Positions 1 to 7,948 of a DNA stretch of 64,000 nt are shown one piece after another. The stretch is taken from positions 62,001 through 126,000 of the forward strand of contig NZ_PVBR01000005.1 in NCBI RefSeq assembly GCF_002980495.1. The letters run 5' to 3'. How positions within the stretch are numbered: position 1 is the stretch's first letter; each line of letters starts with the position of its first letter. A program made the position numbers and the translations under genes. This DNA is from Phyllobacterium phragmitis. GTDB lineage: Bacteria; Pseudomonadota; Alphaproteobacteria; Rhizobiales; Rhizobiaceae. The notes beneath the pieces were generated by a model that worked only from the letters and a program-made list of their open reading frames with translations, ran no database searches and was not told where the DNA came from.

Positions 1-699
1 GAGGGCGGCTGGCTGCACATCGAAAAACAGGCGCTGGTCGAGGATGCGCTTGCCGCGAAGGAGAAGGGCTTTCGTGGATCCAAGGTGAAGATCGGACGGC
101 CGCACGGTTCGGAAGATCTCGACCGTCTCTCCGCGATGCGCGATGCGCTCGGGCCCGGTTTCGAGATCATGACCGACGCCAATCAGGGTTTTACGCTCGA
201 CGAGGCGATCCGCCGTTCGCATGTGCTGCGCGATATCGATCTTGCATGGCTGGAGGAGCCGCTTCCCGCCGACGATATCGACGGGCATGTCAGGCTTTCG
301 GCGGCAACAGCTACGCCGGTGGCAGTCGGCGAATCGCTCTATTCGATCCGCCATTTCCGCGAATATATGCAGAAGGGCGCCTGCTCCATCGTGCAGGTCG
401 ACGTTGCGCGCATCGGCGGCATCACGCCGTGGCTGAAGGTGGCGCATCTGGCGGAAAGCTTCGATATTCCCGTCTGTCCGCATTTCCTGATGGAACTGCA
501 TGTGAGCCTTGTCTGCGCGGTGCCGAATGGGAAATATGTCGAATATATTCCGCAGCTCGACGATCTGACGCAGAGCTCGATGCGCATCGAGGGCGGCCAC
601 GCGATCGCGCCGGATGCGCCTGGTATCGGCATCGATTGGGACTGGGATGCGTTGCGTTCCCGCAGCATTGCCGAATTCACCAGTGAAATCCGGGCTTGA
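1..699 (+). CDS. Enolase-superfamily sugar-acid dehydratase (5' end outside window)
   Basis: The reading frame is open from base 1, so the N-terminal capping domain lies outside the window and 232 residues of the barrel domain are visible. It has the mandelate racemase/muconate lactonizing layout: a KVK acid/base motif (fragment residues 28-30), metal ligands in TDANQ (D59), LEEP (E86) and GES (E111), then VQVD and CPHF for a possible Asp-His dyad. Members dehydrate sugar acids to 2-keto-3-deoxy acids. The neighbours (mutarotase, oxidoreductases, FAH hydrolase) support a sugar-acid substrate, but which one cannot be told. It is distinct from the L-fuconate dehydratase at 4739-6022, so the cluster has two such enzymes. 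It ends 10 bases before the mutarotase, implying one transcript. Confidence 0.85.
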   Translation, partial: EGGWLHIEKQALVEDALAAKEKGFRGSKVKIGRPHGSEDLDRLSAMRDALGPGFEIMTDANQGFTLDEAIRRSHVLRDIDLAWLEEPLPADDIDGHVRLSAATATPVAVGESLYSIRHFREYMQKGACSIVQVDVARIGGITPWLKVAHLAESFDIPVCPHFLMELHVSLVCAVPNGKYVEYIPQLDDLTQSSMRIEGGHAIAPDAPGIGIDWDWDALRSRSIAEFTSEIRA

Positions 700-709
700 G
701 GGGGCGTCC

Positions 710-1039
710 ATGCAACGAATGGGGATGATCATCGGTCTCAATGCGGAGAAGATTGCCGAATACAAGCGCCTTCACGCCACTGTCTGGCCGGAAATCCTGG
801 CGCTGATCTCAAGCTGCAATATTCGCAATTATTCGATCTTCCTGCGCGAGCCGGAAAATCTGCTTTTCGGCTATTGGGAATATCACGGAAGCGATTTTGC
901 CGCCGACATGGCGAAGATGGCCGCCGATCCGAAAAACCAGGAATGGTGGTCGGTCTGCATGCCTTGCCAAGTGCCGCTTTCAACCCGCAAAGAGGGTGAA
1001 TGGTGGGCGATGATGGATGAGGTGTTTCATGTTGATTGA
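710..1039 (+). CDS. L-fucose/L-rhamnose-type mutarotase
   Basis: A 109-residue protein of the L-rhamnose mutarotase (DUF718, COG3254) family, which interconverts alpha and beta anomers of 6-deoxyhexoses in the cytoplasm. The family motif around the catalytic His is visible (EYKRLHATVWPEI), as are NYSIF and EWW near the C-terminus. The ATG at 710 follows the upstream gene directly and has GGGGGCG before it. This is a second mutarotase: the canonical RhaU of the rhamnose operon lies at 7631-7948. Its place between sugar-acid dehydratase and oxidoreductase genes suggests it serves the non-phosphorylating pathway, possibly for L-fucose. Substrate is inferred, family is clear. Confidence 0.85.
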   Translation: MQRMGMIIGLNAEKIAEYKRLHATVWPEILALISSCNIRNYSIFLREPENLLFGYWEYHGSDFAADMAKMAADPKNQEWWSVCMPCQVPLSTRKEGEWWAMMDEVFHVD

Positions 1040-1053
1040 AGTGGGCGCGAATA

Positions 1054-1262
1054 CCCCTCATCCGACCTCGCACAGCCTGTTCTCGGGCTTGCCGGAGGCA
1101 AGACCCGGGGGCGAGGCCACCTTCTCCCACAAGGGGAGAAGGAATGGCTGCACGAATGTGGACGCCAATTGCGTACGTTGGTGTTTGGCAGTTAGGTCAA
1201 TGCAGTCTTCCTCCCTTCTCCCCTTGTGGGAGAAGGTGGCCGCGAAGCGGTCGGATGAGGGG
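1054..1262. repeat. Paired inverted intergenic repeat (variant family)
   Basis: Two oppositely oriented copies of a palindromic unit flank about 70 bases. The left arm begins CCCCTCATCCGACC and contains TTCTCCCACAAGGGGAGAA; the right arm carries CCCTTCTCCCCTTGTGGG and ends GGTCGGATGAGGGG. The core CTCCCACAAGGGGAG resembles the core of the 160-base repeats elsewhere in the window, but the outer ends differ. It fills nearly the whole gap between the mutarotase and the Gfo/Idh gene. Confidence 0.85.
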
Positions 1263-1288
1263 TTTCGGCTCAGTTTTGGAGTATTCAA

Positions 1289-2356
1289 GTGACCTTTGAT
1301 CCAAAAACTCTCGTGCAGTCCTGGCCGCTGCCCGCCAATCCGCGTCCCATCGTGACGTTCGGCGCGGGTTCCATCGTGGGCGATGCGCATTATCCGGCTT
1401 ACCGGAAGGGCGGCTTCCCGATTGCCGGCCTTTTCGATCCCGATGGGGCCAAGGCGCGCAAGTTGGCCGATGCGTGGAACGTGACGGCGTTTTCCTCGAT
1501 TGGCGAAGCGGCGGCGGTGGAGAATGCGGTGTTCGACCTGGCGACGCCGCCAGGCCGTCACGCGGAGGTTCTAAGGGCGTTGCCGGATGGGGCGACCGTG
1601 CTCATCCAGAAGCCGATGGGCAACACGCTGGAAGAGGCGAAGGAGATACTTTCGGTCTGCCGTGAGAAGAAGCTCATCGCGGCGATCAATTTCCAGCTGC
1701 GCTTCGCGCCGATGATGCTGGCATTGAAGGATGCGATCGCCAAGGGGTGGCTCGGCGAGGTGATCGATTTCGATGCCTGGCTGGCGCTCGATACGCCGTG
1801 GCAACTCTGGCCGTTCCTGAATGGCCTGCCGCGTGTCGAGATTGCCATGCATTCGATCCATTATCTCGATCTGATCCGGCAACTGCTCGGCGATCCCATG
1901 GGGGTTCATGCGAAGACGCTGGGGCACCCCAACCACAAAGTGGCGCAGACCCGCACCAGTGCCATTCTCGATTATGGCGACAGGGTACGCTGTGCGCTGT
2001 CGATCAATCATGATCATAAATTCGGCCGCAAATACCAGGCTTGCGAGTTCCGTATCTGTGGCACCGAGGGAGCGGCTTATGTGAGGCTTGGCGTCAATCT
2101 CGATTATCCGCGCGGCGAGCCGGATGTGCTGGAGATTTATCCGAAGGACGGCGACGGCTGGGTGGCGGTGCCGCTCGAAGGCGCGTGGTTCCCGGACGCC
2201 TTCGTCGGGCGCATGGCCAATCTGCAGCGCTTTGCAGCCGGCGAGGACCGTGAACTCGTCAGTTCCGTCGAAGACGCATGGAATACGATGGCGCTGGTCG
2301 AAAGCGCCTATCGGTCGAGCGCCCAGCCTGCAACTCCGCTCGACCCGAGACCGTGA
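1289..2356 (+). CDS. Gfo/Idh/MocA family NAD(P)-dependent oxidoreductase
   Basis: A 355-residue cytoplasmic oxidoreductase. A Rossmann motif, [13 protein letters not shown], lies near residues 24-36. The usual EKP substrate/cofactor motif appears as QKP (IQKPMG). A C-terminal GFO_IDH_MocA barrel half follows, with HSIHYLDL. Members oxidise cyclitols or aldoses. Here it could oxidise the free sugar to the aldonolactone or act on a later intermediate, which sequence alone cannot settle. The start is a GTG at 1289 right after the repeat element; its ribosome site is weak. The stop is 8 bases from the MaoC-like start, so the two are likely cotranscribed. Confidence 0.85.
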   Translation: MTFDPKTLVQSWPLPANPRPIVTFGAGSIVGDAHYPAYRKGGFPIAGLFDPDGAKARKLADAWNVTAFSSIGEAAAVENAVFDLATPPGRHAEVLRALPDGATVLIQKPMGNTLEEAKEILSVCREKKLIAAINFQLRFAPMMLALKDAIAKGWLGEVIDFDAWLALDTPWQLWPFLNGLPRVEIAMHSIHYLDLIRQLLGDPMGVHAKTLGHPNHKVAQTRTSAILDYGDRVRCALSINHDHKFGRKYQACEFRICGTEGAAYVRLGVNLDYPRGEPDVLEIYPKDGDGWVAVPLEGAWFPDAFVGRMANLQRFAAGEDRELVSSVEDAWNTMALVESAYRSSAQPATPLDPRP

Positions 2357-2364
2357 GGCATAGA

Positions 2365-2817
2365 ATGGCGGAACAATCGATCTATTTCGAAGACTATCAA
2401 CTCGGCCATGTGCGCACCACCACGGGCCGCACCATCACGGAGACGGATTTCGTCGTCCATGCCGGGCATACCGGCGATTTCTTCCCGCATCACATGGATG
2501 CCGAATTCGCCAGGACCACGCCGTTCGGCCAGCGCGTTGCGCATGGCACCATGGTGTTTGCAATCGGCGTGGGGCTCACCGCCAGTCTTATCAATCCTGT
2601 GGCTTTTTCCTATGGATATGACAGGCTGCGCTTCGTGCGACCGGTCTTCATCGGCGATACGATCCACACCCGCGTTACGATCAGCGCCAAGGACGACGAT
2701 CCCAAGCGTCCCGGTTCCGGCCGGGTCGTCGAGCGATGCGAGGTGATCAACCAGCGCGGCGAGGTGGTTCTTGCCGCCGATCATATTCTGATCGCCGAGC
2801 GCCGGGACAAGGCATGA
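2365..2817 (+). CDS. MaoC-like hot-dog fold dehydratase
   Basis: A 150-residue single hot-dog domain. The MaoC hydratase signature is readable as DFFPHHMD followed by RVAHGTM (about residues 41-68), where R-hydratases keep their Asp/His pair. MaoC proteins usually hydrate trans-2-enoyl-CoA; this one sits inside a sugar-acid operon with no CoA-handling gene beside it. A longer frame exists upstream but overlaps the oxidoreductase gene, so the ATG at 2365 was chosen. Function in this pathway is unknown; dehydration of a deoxy-keto acid or of a CoA ester formed later are both possible. Confidence 0.85.
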   Translation: MAEQSIYFEDYQLGHVRTTTGRTITETDFVVHAGHTGDFFPHHMDAEFARTTPFGQRVAHGTMVFAIGVGLTASLINPVAFSYGYDRLRFVRPVFIGDTIHTRVTISAKDDDPKRPGSGRVVERCEVINQRGEVVLAADHILIAERRDKA

Positions 2818-2848
2818 CGCACATGGTGAAATTTTTCGGAGAGTTGAG

Positions 2849-3586
2849 ATGAGCGACAAATTCAAAGGCAAGACGGTTCTGGTTACGGCTGCCGGACAGG
2901 GCATCGGCAAGGCGACAGCGCTTGCCTTTGCACGCGCCGGCGCGACGGTGCATGCCACCGACATCAACGAGAACGCACTCTCGGCACTTGCCAATGAGCC
3001 TGGCATCTCGACGCGCAGGCTCGATGTGCTGGATACCGCATCGGTGACGCAGGCGGCGGCCGAGATCGGCACGGTCGACGTGTTGTTCAACTGCGCTGGG
3101 TTTGTCCATTCCGGCTCGATTCTGGAGATGAAGGACGAGGATCTCGATTTCGCCGTCGATCTCAATGTCCGCTCGATGGTGCGCACCATCCGCGCCGTGC
3201 TGCCCGGCATGATCGCCAAGGGGGGCGGTGGCGCGATCATCAACATGGCCTCGGTTGCAAGCAGCATCAAGGGCGTGCCGAACCGCTTCGCCTACAGCGT
3301 CACCAAGGCGGCCGTCATCGGGCTGACGAAATCGGTCGCCGCGGATTATATCGGCCAGGGGATACGCTGCATGGCGATCTGCCCGGGCACTGTCGAGAGC
3401 CCGTCGCTGGAAGAGCGCATGCGTTCGCAGGGCGATTACGAGACCGCCCGCGCGGCCTTCATCTCACGCCAGCCCATGGGACGCCTGGGAACACCGGAGG
3501 AAATCGCCGATCTCGCTGTTTATCTTGCCGGCGCGACCTATACGACGGGCCAGGCATATGTCATCGACGGCGGATGGGTAAATTAA
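2849..3586 (+). CDS. SDR dehydrogenase, likely 2-keto-3-deoxy-L-fuconate dehydrogenase
   Basis: A classical short-chain dehydrogenase/reductase of 245 residues. The cofactor loop TAAGQGIG spans residues 13-20, the NCAG motif starts at N81, the catalytic serine is S135 and the YxxxK pair is Y149/K153. D38 at the end of the second strand (ATDIN) favours NAD over NADP. It resembles SDRs that oxidise 2-keto-3-deoxy-L-fuconate or -rhamnonate to the 2,4-diketo acid, and the next gene is the matching diketo-acid hydrolase type. The ribosome site GGAGAG lies just before the ATG. Family is certain; substrate rests on neighbours. Confidence 0.85.
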   Translation: MSDKFKGKTVLVTAAGQGIGKATALAFARAGATVHATDINENALSALANEPGISTRRLDVLDTASVTQAAAEIGTVDVLFNCAGFVHSGSILEMKDEDLDFAVDLNVRSMVRTIRAVLPGMIAKGGGGAIINMASVASSIKGVPNRFAYSVTKAAVIGLTKSVAADYIGQGIRCMAICPGTVESPSLEERMRSQGDYETARAAFISRQPMGRLGTPEEIADLAVYLAGATYTTGQAYVIDGGWVN

Positions 3587-3662
3587 GGGAGTAGGGGAAT
3601 AAGGGAGTAAGTGAGCAGGGAAAACATACTCCCCTATTTCCCTTACTCCCCTATTCCCTTTC
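3587..3662. repeat. Inverted element built of short purine-rich units
   Basis: Directly after the SDR stop codon the sequence runs through 7-8-base purine units (GGGAGTA, GGGGAATA, AGGGAGTA) and then, from 3627, through their reverse complements (TACTCCCC, TATTTCCC, TTACTCCCC, TATTCCC). It can fold into a long imperfect hairpin between the SDR and FAH genes. A similarly built element (unit GTGAATR) lies between atpD and atpC. Confidence 0.8.
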
Positions 3663-3684
3663 ATTTCATACAAGGAGACATGAC

Positions 3685-4530
3685 ATGAAGCTGCTGCGAT
3701 ATGGCGAAGCAGGAAACGAAAAGCCGGGCGTTCTGGACAAGGACGGCAAGCTGCGCGACCTCTCTGGCCATGTGAACGACATTGCCGGCGTGGTGCTGGC
3801 GCCCGATGCGCTGGCCAGGCTTGGCGAGATCGATGCGGAAAGCCTGCCGCTGGTTTCCGGCAATCCGCGCCTCGGTCCTTGCGTCGCCGGGACCGGCAAA
3901 TTCATCTGCATCGGCCTGAACTATGCGGATCATGCCGCCGAATCCGGGATGGCCGTGCCGCCGGAGCCGGTCATCTTCATGAAGGCGACCTCGGCGATCG
4001 TCGGCCCGAATGACGATCTGGTCATCCCGCGTGGCTCGCAGAAGACCGACTGGGAAGTCGAGCTCGGCATCGTCATCGGCAAGACCGCAAAGTACGTGAG
4101 CGAGGAAGATGCGCTGGATTACGTCGCCGGCTATTGCACGGTACACGATGTCAGCGAACGCGCCTTCCAGACGGAGCGCGCGGGGCAGTGGACCAAGGGC
4201 AAGTCCTGCGACACTTTCGGCCCGACCGGCCCGTGGCTCGTTACCAAGGACGACGTGGCCGACCCGCAGAACCTGGCGATGTGGCTCAAGGTCAATGGCG
4301 AGACCATGCAGAACGGCTCGACGAAAACCATGGTCTATGGCGTGCGCCACCTGGTTTCCTATCTCAGCCAGTTCATGTCGCTTCATCCCGGCGACATCAT
4401 CTCCACCGGCACGCCTCCCGGCGTCGGCATGGGCATGAAGCCGCAGCGGTTTCTCAAGGCAGGCGATGTGGTTGAGCTTGGTATCGAAGGGCTGGGCCAA
4501 CAGAAGCAGAATGTGACGGCTGACGTTTAA
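3685..4530 (+). CDS. FAH-family hydrolase, likely 2,4-diketo-3-deoxy-L-fuconate hydrolase
   Basis: A 281-residue fumarylacetoacetate hydrolase family protein. The FAH metal site is visible: E124 and E126 in WEVELG and D155 in VHDVSE. Further family motifs are GLNYADHAAE (77-86) and STGTPPGVGMG. Members of this subgroup cleave 2,4-diketo-3-deoxy-L-fuconate/rhamnonate to pyruvate and L-lactate, the last step of the non-phosphorylating pathway. The preceding SDR would make the substrate and the next gene is L-fuconate dehydratase. An AAGGAG ribosome site precedes the ATG. Some FAH proteins are keto-enol isomerases or decarboxylases, so the exact reaction is inferred. Confidence 0.87.
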   Translation: MKLLRYGEAGNEKPGVLDKDGKLRDLSGHVNDIAGVVLAPDALARLGEIDAESLPLVSGNPRLGPCVAGTGKFICIGLNYADHAAESGMAVPPEPVIFMKATSAIVGPNDDLVIPRGSQKTDWEVELGIVIGKTAKYVSEEDALDYVAGYCTVHDVSERAFQTERAGQWTKGKSCDTFGPTGPWLVTKDDVADPQNLAMWLKVNGETMQNGSTKTMVYGVRHLVSYLSQFMSLHPGDIISTGTPPGVGMGMKPQRFLKAGDVVELGIEGLGQQKQNVTADV

Positions 4531-4545
4531 ACGTTTCAGCGATAG

Positions 4546-4706
4546 CACCCCCCTCTGCCCTGCCGGACATCTCCCCCACAAGGGGGGAGATTGGCCTTCA
4601 TTCATGACGGGTGCTCTATCCTGCACCGTTGGCGATTGGCGAAAGCAGAACTCCTATCCAATCTCCCCCCTTGTGGGGGAGATGGCCGGCAGGCCAGAGG
4701 GGGGTG
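4546..4706. repeat. 160-base paired palindromic repeat, copy 1
   Basis: The arms are CACCCCCCTCTGCC at the left and its complement ending GAGGGGGGTG at the right. Inside each arm is CTCCCCCACAAGGGGGGAG or its complement. The centre keeps a CTGCACCGTTGGCGATTGG-like segment shared with the copies at 7444, 16016 and 34863. It lies between the FAH hydrolase and the L-fuconate dehydratase, so inside the putative operon. Confidence 0.9.
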
Positions 4707-4738
4707 AAAACGAACACACCAACGTAAAGAGGTTCCCC

Positions 4739-6022
4739 GTGGCCCGCATTACAGATCTGCGCGTTTTCGATCTGCGTTTTCCGACGTCGCAAAGTCTCGA
4801 CGGATCGGACGCGATGAATCCGGATCCGGATTATTCCGCAGCCTATGTCATCCTCGATACCGATGAGGACGGCTTGGCGGGCCATGGTCTCACCTTCACC
4901 ATCGGGCGCGGCAACGACATATGCTGCCTCGCCATTCAAGCGATGAAGCATCTCGTCGTCGGGCGGGAACTGGAAGCGATCGCTGAGAACCCGGGGAAGT
5001 TCTGGCATCATCTGACGGGCGACAGCCAGTTGCGCTGGATCGGGCCGGACAAGGGCGCGATGCATCTGGCGGTCGGCGCGGTGGTCAATGCCGTCTGGGA
5101 CCTCCTGGCCAAGCAGGCGGGCAAGCCCGTCTGGCGGCTGGTGGCTGAGATGACGCCGGAGGAGATCGTCCGGATCGTCGATTTCCGCTATCTGACGGAT
5201 GTGCTGACGTCGGAAGAGGCGCTGGCAATCCTTGAGAAAGCAGAGGCCGGAAATGCCGAGCGGATCGCCACGCTCGAGCGCGAGGGCTATCCCTGTTACA
5301 CCACTTCGGCGGGCTGGCTTGGTTACTCCGATGAGAAACTGAAAAGGCTTTGCCAGGAAGCGATTGATGCCGGGTTCAACCATGTGAAGATGAAGGTCGG
5401 GCACGATCTGGAGGATGATATCCGGCGTCTCACCATCGCCCGCGAGACGATCGGCCCCGACCGGCTCCTGATGATAGACGCCAACCAGGTATGGGAAGTC
5501 GACCAGGCAATCGATTGGGTGAAGAAGCTCGCCTTCTGTAATCCCTATTTCATCGAGGAGCCGACCAGCCCCGACGATGTCGCCGGGCATCGCAAAATCC
5601 GCGAGGCCATCGGGCCGGTGAAGGTGGCGACCGGCGAAATGTGCCAGAACCGCATCATGTTCAAGCAGTTCATCGCCGAGGGGGCTATCGATATCGTGCA
5701 GATCGATTCATGCCGCATGGGCGGGCTGAACGAGGTTCTGGCGGTGCTGCTGATCGCCGCCAAATATAACCTGCCGGTCTGGCCGCACGCGGGCGGCGTC
5801 GGCTTGTGCGAATATGTGCAGCATCTTTCAATGATCGATTACATCGCCATATCGGGAACCAGGGATGGCCGGGTCATCGAATATGTCGACCATCTGCACG
5901 AGCATTTCATCGAGCCGTGCGTGATCCGTGATGCGGCCTATATGCCGCCGTCGCTGCCGGGCTTTTCGATCGAGATGAAGCCTGCTTCCATCGAGCAGTA
6001 TCAGTGGCGCGGAGCGGAGTGA
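4739..6022 (+). CDS. L-fuconate dehydratase
   Basis: A 427-residue enolase-superfamily enzyme expected to dehydrate L-fuconate to 2-keto-3-deoxy-L-fuconate. The catalytic set is complete: K217/K219 (VKMKVG), metal ligands D247 (MIDANQ), E273 or E274 (IEEP) and E300 (ATGEM), D323 (VQID) and H350 (WPHAGG). These positions fall within one residue of those I recall for the Xanthomonas enzyme, and GHDLEDDIRR is typical of the FucD/ENOSF1 group. The frame is open further upstream through the repeat, but the GTG at 4739, preceded by AAAGAGG, gives the normal family length. Its stop is 3 bases from the end of the converging rhaK. Confidence 0.93.
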   Translation: MARITDLRVFDLRFPTSQSLDGSDAMNPDPDYSAAYVILDTDEDGLAGHGLTFTIGRGNDICCLAIQAMKHLVVGRELEAIAENPGKFWHHLTGDSQLRWIGPDKGAMHLAVGAVVNAVWDLLAKQAGKPVWRLVAEMTPEEIVRIVDFRYLTDVLTSEEALAILEKAEAGNAERIATLEREGYPCYTTSAGWLGYSDEKLKRLCQEAIDAGFNHVKMKVGHDLEDDIRRLTIARETIGPDRLLMIDANQVWEVDQAIDWVKKLAFCNPYFIEEPTSPDDVAGHRKIREAIGPVKVATGEMCQNRIMFKQFIAEGAIDIVQIDSCRMGGLNEVLAVLLIAAKYNLPVWPHAGGVGLCEYVQHLSMIDYIAISGTRDGRVIEYVDHLHEHFIEPCVIRDAAYMPPSLPGFSIEMKPASIEQYQWRGAE

Positions 6023-6025
6023 AAG

Positions 6026-7399
6026 CTATTCGCTGACGAGGTTCCGCCATGTCTGCGCATAGCTGGCGAAGGTTTCGGGAAGCACCAGATTGTTATGCTC
6101 GAGCGCGCTTGCGCCGGGCTGCATTCCGGCAAGCATGGCAGCGCCGAGGCTGGTGCCGGTCGAGCCGGGAAGCGCCAGCACTTCGCGTCCCGTGAGGCAG
6201 CCGAGCGCGGCGGTATAGATGCTGTTTTTGGCGAAGGGGCCTTCGACGAGGATAGGCCCATCGGCGCCGACGAGGCCGAGGCTGACATCCGTCATCAGCG
6301 CGGCATAGAGCGAGGCGGCGGCGTAGTGTTTGGCAGGCGAGAGGGTTTCCGCATTGAGCCATGCCATTTCGCGTGTCGGGAAAGGTCCGGTGCCTTTGAC
6401 GACGCTTGGCAGCACCATTGTTTGATCGCGCAGGATGTCTGGCAATGCTTCGATTGCTTCTGCCGGATTGATCGATGCGGTGTCCTGCATCAGCAGTTCG
6501 AATTCCCGGCCGCCCATGAAGCGGGCGGAGGGGACGGGGCGGCCATAGGCATCGACATTGACGAGCGTGTCGCGGTCGGGATCGAGCTTGCCGGGGTGAC
6601 CGCCGACGCCGAAGATGACCACCCAGGTGCCTGTTGAGACGACGGCGAAGGGCGGTTCGCGTCGCATCAGATGCGGCAGGAGCGAGGCGTTGGAATCGTG
6701 TATGCCGCAATGGACCGGCACAGGTGTGTCGAGGCCGATCTCATGGGCGATTTCAGGCAATATGGGACCGAGCGCATCGAAGGCGGAATGCACGGGCGCT
6801 AATAGCGGTTCGATTTCCAGCGTATCGACAAGCGATGAGAAGGAGCCGGTATGCGGGTTCCAGAGATCGGTGTGACAGCCGAGCGATGTGGTCTCGCAAC
6901 TGGCGATACCGGTCAGTCGCCATGCCCAATATTGCGGATAAGTGAGGATGGTGCGGACATGCGCGAAAAGATCGGGAAAGGCGTTTTTTTGGTAATGAAG
7001 TTGCGCACCGAGATTGAGGCCGCCGGAGAGCAGAGGGGACGCGGTTTCGTTGAAATTGGGACGCAGCGCGGCATAGGTTTTGCGGATTTCGTCCGGGTAG
7101 ATGTGCTCGTAATCGAGTACGGGCATCGCAAGGCCGGTCTCGCCGAGAAGTGCCGCCGAGGCACCATGGGTGGTGATCGAGATGGCGTCGAAGCCGGGGC
7201 TGCGGGCGAATTGCGTGAGCGCTTCGAGGAAGAAGCGCCACAAGTTTTCGATATCGTAATGCGGATAGGGAGGGCCGGACGCTACGGAGTTCGGCATGAT
7301 ACGCGTAGCGATTTCGCTGCCGGTCGAGGTGTCGACGATGACGGTCTTGGCGTTGGTTTTGCCGATATCGAGAACGGCGATGCGGGCGGGGGTGGTCAT
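6026..7399 (-). CDS. rhaK: Rhamnulose kinase (FGGY family)
   Basis: A 457-residue FGGY carbohydrate kinase that should phosphorylate L-rhamnulose to L-rhamnulose-1-phosphate using ATP. The first phosphate motif is DIGKTNAKT near the N-terminus, and the nucleotide motif STGTWVV lies mid-protein. It is the last gene of rhaRSTPQUK, the order described in Rhizobium leguminosarum, where the kinase is also needed for uptake by the rhamnose ABC transporter. A 231-base gap holding a paired repeat separates it from rhaU, unlike the 4-base overlaps of rhaP-Q-U, so its translation or message stability may differ from theirs. Confidence 0.9.
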   Translation of the reverse strand: MTTPARIAVLDIGKTNAKTVIVDTSTGSEIATRIMPNSVASGPPYPHYDIENLWRFFLEALTQFARSPGFDAISITTHGASAALLGETGLAMPVLDYEHIYPDEIRKTYAALRPNFNETASPLLSGGLNLGAQLHYQKNAFPDLFAHVRTILTYPQYWAWRLTGIASCETTSLGCHTDLWNPHTGSFSSLVDTLEIEPLLAPVHSAFDALGPILPEIAHEIGLDTPVPVHCGIHDSNASLLPHLMRREPPFAVVSTGTWVVIFGVGGHPGKLDPDRDTLVNVDAYGRPVPSARFMGGREFELLMQDTASINPAEAIEALPDILRDQTMVLPSVVKGTGPFPTREMAWLNAETLSPAKHYAAASLYAALMTDVSLGLVGADGPILVEGPFAKNSIYTAALGCLTGREVLALPGSTGTSLGAAMLAGMQPGASALEHNNLVLPETFASYAQTWRNLVSE

Positions 7400-7443
7400 G
7401 GGACAACCATCTCATGTCCGAATTGAAATGCTGGCGCGAGGCA

Positions 7444-7603
7444 ACCCCCCTCTGCCCTGCCGGGCATCTCCCCCACAAGGGGGGAGATTGGCTGACACGA
7501 CGGTCTGTCGCCAATCTGCAACGTTGGCGATTGGTGCCGCCCGCCGATGAAGGCGTAATCTCCCCCCTTGTGGGGGAGATGCCCGGCAGGGCAGAGGGGG
7601 GTG
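7444..7603. repeat. 160-base paired palindromic repeat, copy 2
   Basis: The cleanest copy: CCCCCCTCTGCCCTGCCGGG at the left is matched by its complement ending GCAGAGGGGGG at the right, with CTCCCCCACAAGGGGGGAG and its complement inside the arms. The centre contains CTGCAACGTTGGCGATTGG. It occupies the rhaU-rhaK gap within the rhamnose operon. Confidence 0.92.
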
Positions 7604-7630
7604 TTTCGCGCTTCCATCAAAACATTCCCT

Positions 7631-7948
7631 CTACGCAAGATGAAACACCGTCACCAACTCCGACTGAACTGGCGAATTGTCCGGGTTCGTCTCCATGATA
7701 TCGGCCATATGCGCCCACCATTTTTTCATCACCGGATGATCGGCAAGTGCTGCCATGCGGTGGTCGACCGGTCGCGTCAGCACGCCGAAAAGCGTGTTGG
7801 TTTCAGGATCGAGATGGATGGAATAATCGGAGACGCCGGCGTCATGCAGGAGGTCCACCAGTTCCGGCCAAATCGCGTCGTGACGGCGCTGGTATTCGGC
7901 CTCCATCCCCGGATTGAGCCGCATCTTGAAGGCGTATTTTTCGCTCAT
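7631..7948 (-). CDS. rhaU: L-rhamnose mutarotase
   Basis: A 105-residue protein with the canonical mutarotase motif [20 protein letters not shown], plus DYSIHLD and [11 protein letters not shown]. It interconverts the anomers of L-rhamnose, feeding the isomerase. The start overlaps the rhaQ stop by 4 bases (ATGA), implying translational coupling. The order rhaP-rhaQ-rhaU-rhaK matches the R. leguminosarum rhamnose operon, where this gene is called rhaU. It is closer to the textbook E. coli RhaM pattern than the mutarotase at 710-1039. Confidence 0.93.
   Translation of the reverse strand: MSEKYAFKMRLNPGMEAEYQRRHDAIWPELVDLLHDAGVSDYSIHLDPETNTLFGVLTRPVDHRMAALADHPVMKKWWAHMADIMETNPDNSPVQSELVTVFHLA

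Noticed and set aside
4604-4738. N-terminal extension of L-fuconate dehydratase
   Set aside because: These codons lie largely inside the 160-base repeat; the GTG at 4739 has a ribosome site and gives the family length.
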